From NCBI GenBank assembly GCA_016703535.1, contig JADJBV010000001.1, forward strand, positions 4,454,001 through 4,518,000: a stretch of 64,000 nt of DNA, given 5' to 3'. Position 1 is the stretch's first letter, and each line of letters starts with the position of its first letter. This document shows, piece by piece, positions 60,266 through 64,000 of the stretch. Source of the DNA: Deltaproteobacteria bacterium. GTDB taxonomy: Bacteria > Myxococcota > Kuafuiibacteriia > Kuafuiibacteriales > Kuafuiibacteriaceae. The notes under the pieces were generated by a model. The model searched no databases, was not told where the DNA came from, and saw only the letters and a list, made by a program, of their open reading frames with translations. Made by a program: the position numbers and the translations under genes.

Positions 60266-61831
60266 GTGTCCGACGTTCGCCCCTCGCGCCCCTTCGTTTT
60301 TCCGTTGTTGGTCCTGGTCATCACGGCCCTGGCCGGTCTCTTGCGTCTGATCGGGCTCGAGGACAACCCCCCGGGCTTTTGGCAGGATGAGGCCTCCACC
60401 GGCATCGACGCCTACCTGCTGTGGAAGACCGGCCGGGATCGGGCCGGCGCTTCTTTGCCGCTGATCTCCCGGAGCTTCGGCGACTACCCCCTGGCCCTCT
60501 ATCGCTACTTGGACGCGCCGCTGGTCGGGATCTTCGGGCCCAGCGTCGGACGAGAACGTTTGGTGGCCGGGTTCACCGGCACCTTGATGGTGGCGATCAC
60601 CGGTTGGGTGGTGAAGCACCGTTTTTCCACCACCGCCGCGATCGGCGCGATGATCTCGGCGGCCCTTTGCCCGACCTGGATCCAGTTCTCTCGCTACGGC
60701 TCCGAGGCGATCTTGATGCCGGCCTTGTTGGTCTTGGGATGGGGCCTGGCCGACCGGGCCGAACGTCGCCCGTGGATGGGTTGGCTGGCGGCGGTGGCCC
60801 TGGGGCTCTCGGCGTACACCTACCACGCGATCAAGGTGTTCTTGCCGTTTTGGATCGGGGCGTTTTTGTGGCTGCAGTGGCCGCTGGTGGTGCAGCTCTA
60901 TCGGGAGCGGCGACGACACCTGATCGGGCCGGCCTTGGTGTTCACCGCCATCGTCTTGCCTTCGGCGATCTTGGCCTTCAGCGATGGTGGGCGGGCCCGG
61001 GGCAACACGGTGTTGGCTTGGTTCCACTACTCGGGCTTCGATCTGGTGCGGGCAATGGTCGGCAACTACCTCTCCTACTTCGATCCCGGGATGTTGTTCG
61101 TGCGAGGTGGACCGGCGGTGTCCCAGAGCATGCCCAAGCTGGGGATGTGGAGTTATCTGGATCTGCCGCTGTTCCTCTGCGGAGTCGTCGCGCTGTTCCG
61201 GGGCCCGATCGCGCCTCGACTCCGGGTGTTCTTGATCGCCTGGTTCTTGTTGGGCCCGATGCCCGGCGGCTTGACCTACGAAACCCACAACATGGGCCGG
61301 GCGATCGGCTGGTTGCCGGTGCCCCAGATCATCGCAGGCCTGGGCTTCGCGGAGATCGTCGGTTGGTTGCAGCACAACTGGGGACAAGGCGCTCGCCTGC
61401 GGGCGACGGCCCTGGCGGTCACCTTGAGCGCGACCTTGATCGCCACCAGCGCGTTCACGGGTTGGGTGGTCTACGCCTACTACCCGACGATCACCGAACG
61501 GGATTGGCAGTTCGAGATCAGCCGGGCCATGCGCTGCGCCAAGGATCTGCGCCGAGGAGAGAAGTTGGTGGTGTCGCCGGCCTTCACCTTGGCCGACGTC
61601 TTCGCTCGTTTTTTCTTCGCCGAGCTCGGGCCCTTGGATCGCCCGGTGTGGGAGTTGGGGGACCGCACGACCGTCGCCCCGGGAGAACTTTACCTCTTCC
61701 CCGCCCAAAAGCCGGCGCCCAAGGGGGAGAAGCTCTGCGAGATCACCAACAGCCAGACCAAGGCCCCGGTCAGCTACGTGTACGGACCACCCTTGCCAGC
61801 GGGCCCCGTCCCCGACAAGTTGGAGCCGTGA
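60266..61831 (+). CDS. GT-39-like (PMT/ArnT family) membrane glycosyltransferase
   Basis: The product has about 521 residues with roughly 11 membrane helices. The first periplasmic loop carries the acidic pair expected of GT-39/GT-83 enzymes (NPPGFWQDEASTGIDAYLL), followed by GDYPLALYRYLDAPLVGIFG. It uses a polyprenyl-phosphate sugar to modify a protein, lipid A or a polymer outside the inner membrane. The start is taken as GTG 60266; ATG 60233 would place it seven bases from the divergent gene. Its stop overlaps the GTG of the FHA protein (GTGA), so the two are coupled. Confidence 0.8.
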   Translation: MSDVRPSRPFVFPLLVLVITALAGLLRLIGLEDNPPGFWQDEASTGIDAYLLWKTGRDRAGASLPLISRSFGDYPLALYRYLDAPLVGIFGPSVGRERLVAGFTGTLMVAITGWVVKHRFSTTAAIGAMISAALCPTWIQFSRYGSEAILMPALLVLGWGLADRAERRPWMGWLAAVALGLSAYTYHAIKVFLPFWIGAFLWLQWPLVVQLYRERRRHLIGPALVFTAIVLPSAILAFSDGGRARGNTVLAWFHYSGFDLVRAMVGNYLSYFDPGMLFVRGGPAVSQSMPKLGMWSYLDLPLFLCGVVALFRGPIAPRLRVFLIAWFLLGPMPGGLTYETHNMGRAIGWLPVPQIIAGLGFAEIVGWLQHNWGQGARLRATALAVTLSATLIATSAFTGWVVYAYYPTITERDWQFEISRAMRCAKDLRRGEKLVVSPAFTLADVFARFFFAELGPLDRPVWELGDRTTVAPGELYLFPAQKPAPKGEKLCEITNSQTKAPVSYVYGPPLPAGPVPDKLEP

Positions 61832-62355
61832 GCGGCGGTGCACCGACCGGCAAGTGGCCCACCCTGCCCCCTCAACTCGAGGGCAAGCGGCCTTCGGGTG
61901 AGGCCAAACTCACCGTCAAGCGGCCGGGCCTGCCCGAGGTGACCTTCGACCTCGACAAGGCCGAGTTCACCATCGGTCGCGCCACCAACGAAGTCGACCT
62001 CACCTTGGACGACGACTCGGTGTCGCGGAAACACGCCGTGTTGACCCGAGACGAACGGGGTTATTTTCGCCTGACCGATCTCGGATCCAAAAACGGAATC
62101 CACTTCGCCGATCGAACGGTGCGCCGCCTCAACCTGGTGGACGGCGACGAGTTCGCGATCGGCAAAGCCCACTTCGTCTTTCACGCCGAGATGAAGCGCT
62201 TCGAGGCGCCGCCCGAAGGCAGCCTGGTCCCGCGGCCCCGGCAAGACTCGGTTTTTGCGGACGTCTCCATCCCCCGCCCCCAGGCCGAAGACGGTGATTT
62301 TGGGGAAGACGCGGCCCGGGGCAGCGGCATCCCGGATCCCGCCGAACCGCGCTGA
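61828..62355 (+). CDS. FHA domain protein
   Basis: The product has 175 residues from GTG 61828, which overlaps the stop of the GT-C gene. One FHA domain fills residues 25-115: FTIGRATNEVDLTLDDDSVSRKHAVLTRDERGYFRLTDLGSKNGIHFADRTV, with the Gly-Arg, Ser-Arg-Lys-His and Ser-Lys-Asn-Gly motifs that bind phosphothreonine. The tail is disordered, rich in Pro, Asp and Gly. No kinase is next to it. It may anchor or report on phosphorylation of the coupled membrane transferase. Confidence 0.9.
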   Translation: MSGGAPTGKWPTLPPQLEGKRPSGEAKLTVKRPGLPEVTFDLDKAEFTIGRATNEVDLTLDDDSVSRKHAVLTRDERGYFRLTDLGSKNGIHFADRTVRRLNLVDGDEFAIGKAHFVFHAEMKRFEAPPEGSLVPRPRQDSVFADVSIPRPQAEDGDFGEDAARGSGIPDPAEPR

Positions 62356-62370
62356 CCCACCTTCGCTTCC

Positions 62371-62398
62371 AAGTTATTGATTATTAAGGATTTTTTTA
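62371..62398. promoter_or_regulatory. AT-rich tract, probable promoter region of the CUB lipoprotein gene
   Basis: About 28 bases, from AAGTTATTGATTATTAAGG to a run of seven T, are almost free of G and C in a very GC-rich neighbourhood. They lie 15 bases after the FHA stop and about 130 bases before the lipoprotein ATG. A -10-like TATTAA is inside. It could also be the T run of a terminator, but no stem precedes it. Confidence 0.4.
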
Positions 62399-62524
62399 GC
62401 CAAACCTCCCGATGGACCATCGGACCGGAGACCCTCGGCATCGTCCCACCTTTCCTCTTGCCGCCCCACCCCTCGAGGTCCATAGCAGGGCCGGGTGCCA
62501 ACCGTCGGCACGAGGAGATAGGTT

Positions 62525-63925
62525 ATGAAGTCCGAGCTCAACTCACTGTTCGCGATGGGGATCGCCGCTGCGTTTACGTTCGCCTGCGGATCCCCCGCCC
62601 CCGAGGTCGTCGAGGAAGATGAAGACGCGATCTCGGCCTCGACCCCCGCCTTCGTCTCGCTGCGCCACGACGATCGGCGCTGCATCTCGCCCTTGTGCGG
62701 CGGCTACTGGCTCAAGGACCTGAACCGCAACCGGGCCGAGGTGTACGTCTCCGGCCTCGACTTCAGCCAGTCCGGCTTCGACGAAGCGACCATCACCTTG
62801 ATCCAAGAGACCAGCCTCGATGAGCTGGTGCTGCAGGGTGTTTTGGGCCCGCGTGAGCAACAGTACCGGACCCGGGCCCTGATGGTGCAAGGCGCCTGGC
62901 GCGGCCTGCCTGGGGTGGTGCGGAGCGCCAGCGACAAGTTCTATTCGGTGACCAGCAACGATCCGCCGATCCAGTGCTTCGCTGCGCCGTGCAACAACGA
63001 CGTCGCCACCTTGCTCAACCGGACCACCACCCGGGGCTTCACCGGCGTCGACGTCGGGGGTGTGGTGCGCAACTTCGTCGATCCCGCCTTCGTCACCAGC
63101 CAGGTCGAGCGCTACGGCGCCTTGGTCGCGGGCCACTTTGAAAACGGCGTGCGGCACGCCGCCGGAACCGAAAGCCTGTTGGTCGCCAGCCAGGTGTACT
63201 TGAGCCTGCCGAGCCAGCGGGTCCCCTGCCCCTTGTTCCCGATCGCCCAGTGCCCCGAAGGTTTGGTCAACGTCTTCACCCGCAACGCGGACCGCTGCAC
63301 GATCCCCGCGGGCTGCGCCGAGCAGCTCTTTTGCCCCCAGTTCATCCCCAGCTGCGACGAGGGCTACACCATGGAGTCGTGGACCGGCGGCTCGGGTTGC
63401 CCGGCCTTCGCCTGCGACCCGACCTTCCTCTCGCCGCCGCCTCCGCCTTCGCGCTGCCAACACGTGCGCTGCGCCGCCGGCTTCCACTGCGTCGACGAAG
63501 GGGACGAGGTCTGCGTGCCCAACCTGACCTGCGCGCTGGTGTTGTGTGCGGTGGGCAACCGCTGCGTCGAGCCGGACGGCGGGGATGCTTACTGCGCCCC
63601 CGAAGTTTGGGTGTCGGAGGTGGTCTCGGCCGCCAGCGCCAACCCGTACCGGAACAACGAACGCCAGGAGTGGATCTTCACCAGCGACGTCCCGGACACC
63701 AACGCGGTGCGCCTGCACTTTAGCCGCTTCGACCTGGAGTCGGGCTGGGACTTCGTGACCATCTACGACCCGGCCGGCAACGAGTTGGCCCGCTACACCG
63801 GTGTTTTGGGTGAGTTCACCACCGACGCCTTCGCCGGCGCCGAGGTCCGCATCGTGTTCACCACCGACCGTTCGGTGACCCGGAGCGGCTTCGAGATCGA
63901 CCGGGCCGACGCCCGCACCCCGTAG
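62525..63925 (+). CDS. Cysteine-rich surface lipoprotein with DUF6748-like and CUB domains
   Basis: The product has 466 residues, with AGGAGA nine bases before the ATG. The signal IAAAFTFAC lipidates Cys21, followed by an acidic stretch (EEDEDA). Residues 40-230 match the DUF6748-type domain of exported myxobacterial proteins (TPAFVSLRHDDRRCISPLCGGYWLKDLNR, ALMVQGAWRGLPG). A cysteine-rich middle (CPLFPIAQCPEG, CQHVRCAAGFHCVDEGDEVC) has small disulfide modules. The C-terminal 110 residues form a CUB domain (NNERQEWIFTSDV, LHFSRFDLESGWDFVTIYDPAGNELARYTGVLGEF, VRIVFTTDRSVTRSGFEID), which binds protein or sugar ligands with calcium. A strong hairpin follows. Confidence 0.85.
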   Translation: MKSELNSLFAMGIAAAFTFACGSPAPEVVEEDEDAISASTPAFVSLRHDDRRCISPLCGGYWLKDLNRNRAEVYVSGLDFSQSGFDEATITLIQETSLDELVLQGVLGPREQQYRTRALMVQGAWRGLPGVVRSASDKFYSVTSNDPPIQCFAAPCNNDVATLLNRTTTRGFTGVDVGGVVRNFVDPAFVTSQVERYGALVAGHFENGVRHAAGTESLLVASQVYLSLPSQRVPCPLFPIAQCPEGLVNVFTRNADRCTIPAGCAEQLFCPQFIPSCDEGYTMESWTGGSGCPAFACDPTFLSPPPPPSRCQHVRCAAGFHCVDEGDEVCVPNLTCALVLCAVGNRCVEPDGGDAYCAPEVWVSEVVSAASANPYRNNERQEWIFTSDVPDTNAVRLHFSRFDLESGWDFVTIYDPAGNELARYTGVLGEFTTDAFAGAEVRIVFTTDRSVTRSGFEIDRADARTP

Positions 63926-63946
63926 CCCAAGTGGTTTAGGGCTGGG

Positions 63947-63979
63947 CCAGGGCCCCCCTGAAATAGGCGGGGGCCCTGG
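63947..63979 (+). terminator. Strong hairpin terminator
   Basis: An 11-bp perfect stem (CCAGGGCCCCC with GGGGGCCCTGG) and an 11-base loop, 20 bases after the stop of the CUB lipoprotein. The stem is nearly all G/C. No T run follows. Confidence 0.7.
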
Positions 63980-64000
63980 AGGGTTCACTTCTCCAGCACA

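Overview
This window is chromosomal DNA from a GC-rich (about two thirds G+C by eye) Gram-negative bacterium, most likely a member of the Myxococcota. The pointers are lipoproteins and outer-membrane barrels with no familiar homologue, FHA and PilZ domains fused to unusual partners, XRE regulators with MmyB-type ligand domains, a TolQ-TolR-TolR set, a short polysaccharide-export (OPX) protein beside its own beta-barrel, and a MYXO-CTERM-like tail on a DUF2330 protein. There are no rRNA or tRNA genes, no insertion sequence, no prophage and no CRISPR array.

Layout. 1-4.6 kb: the left edge cuts an HNH endonuclease-like gene; then come about 1 kb without a gene that holds a 42-bp minisatellite, an outer-membrane barrel, an unknown cytoplasmic protein and a small lipoprotein. 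4.7-8.3 kb: a 1180-residue Fe-S/flavin oxidoreductase (GltD-like plus PyrK-like). 8.4-14.1 kb: a lipoprotein, a Tat-exported flavin amine oxidase, a glycosyltransferase with a metallo-beta-lactamase-like partner, and a TetR regulator overlapping an NTF2-like lipoprotein. 14.1-15.3 kb: 3-methyladenine DNA glycosylase and a lipoprotein. 15.3-26.1 kb: a Wzx/Wzy-type exopolysaccharide locus made of a GT-C membrane protein, a WecG/TagA transferase, an initiating sugar transferase, an FHA-fused polysaccharide co-polymerase, an outer-membrane barrel, an OPX protein, a GT2, a hexapeptide acetyltransferase and a GT4; flippase and polymerase are not in the window. 26.1-32.9 kb: a lipoprotein, a methyltransferase, the first XRE-MmyB/membrane-protein pair, a haem-motif lipoprotein with an outer-membrane protein, and a Crp/Fnr regulator. 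32.9-42.6 kb: an Mpo1-like protein, a LolA-like protein behind a headless TetR remnant, an AS3MT-like arsenite methyltransferase, a carboxymuconolactone-decarboxylase-like protein, a phosphopantetheinyl transferase, a fatty-acid desaturase, an alpha/beta hydrolase, a PilZ-AMIN protein and an acyl-CoA dehydrogenase. 42.6-56 kb: the DUF2330 protein, the second XRE-MmyB pair, gatB, mtnA, a P450, a TolQ/TolR/TolR motor operon, a REC-HD-GYP protein, a cytochrome b fused to two cytochrome c domains plus Rieske protein, and a small metallopeptidase-like protein. 56-64 kb: a PilZ-Hsp70 fusion, an exported protein with two repeats, a GT-C membrane protein coupled to an FHA protein, and a CUB-domain lipoprotein followed by a strong hairpin.

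The most unusual signal is not a gene. A short palindrome, GCAAG-N4-CTTGC, occurs nine times, all inside or at the very start of unrelated genes, where chance predicts well under one. Other observations worth checking are a run of A/T-ending codons in the mtnA active site, with an 18-bp perfect palindrome two bases before the mtnA start codon; the duplicated XRE-MmyB modules, one with a 21-bp palindromic operator; and the PilZ-Hsp70, PilZ-AMIN and FHA-co-polymerase fusions.
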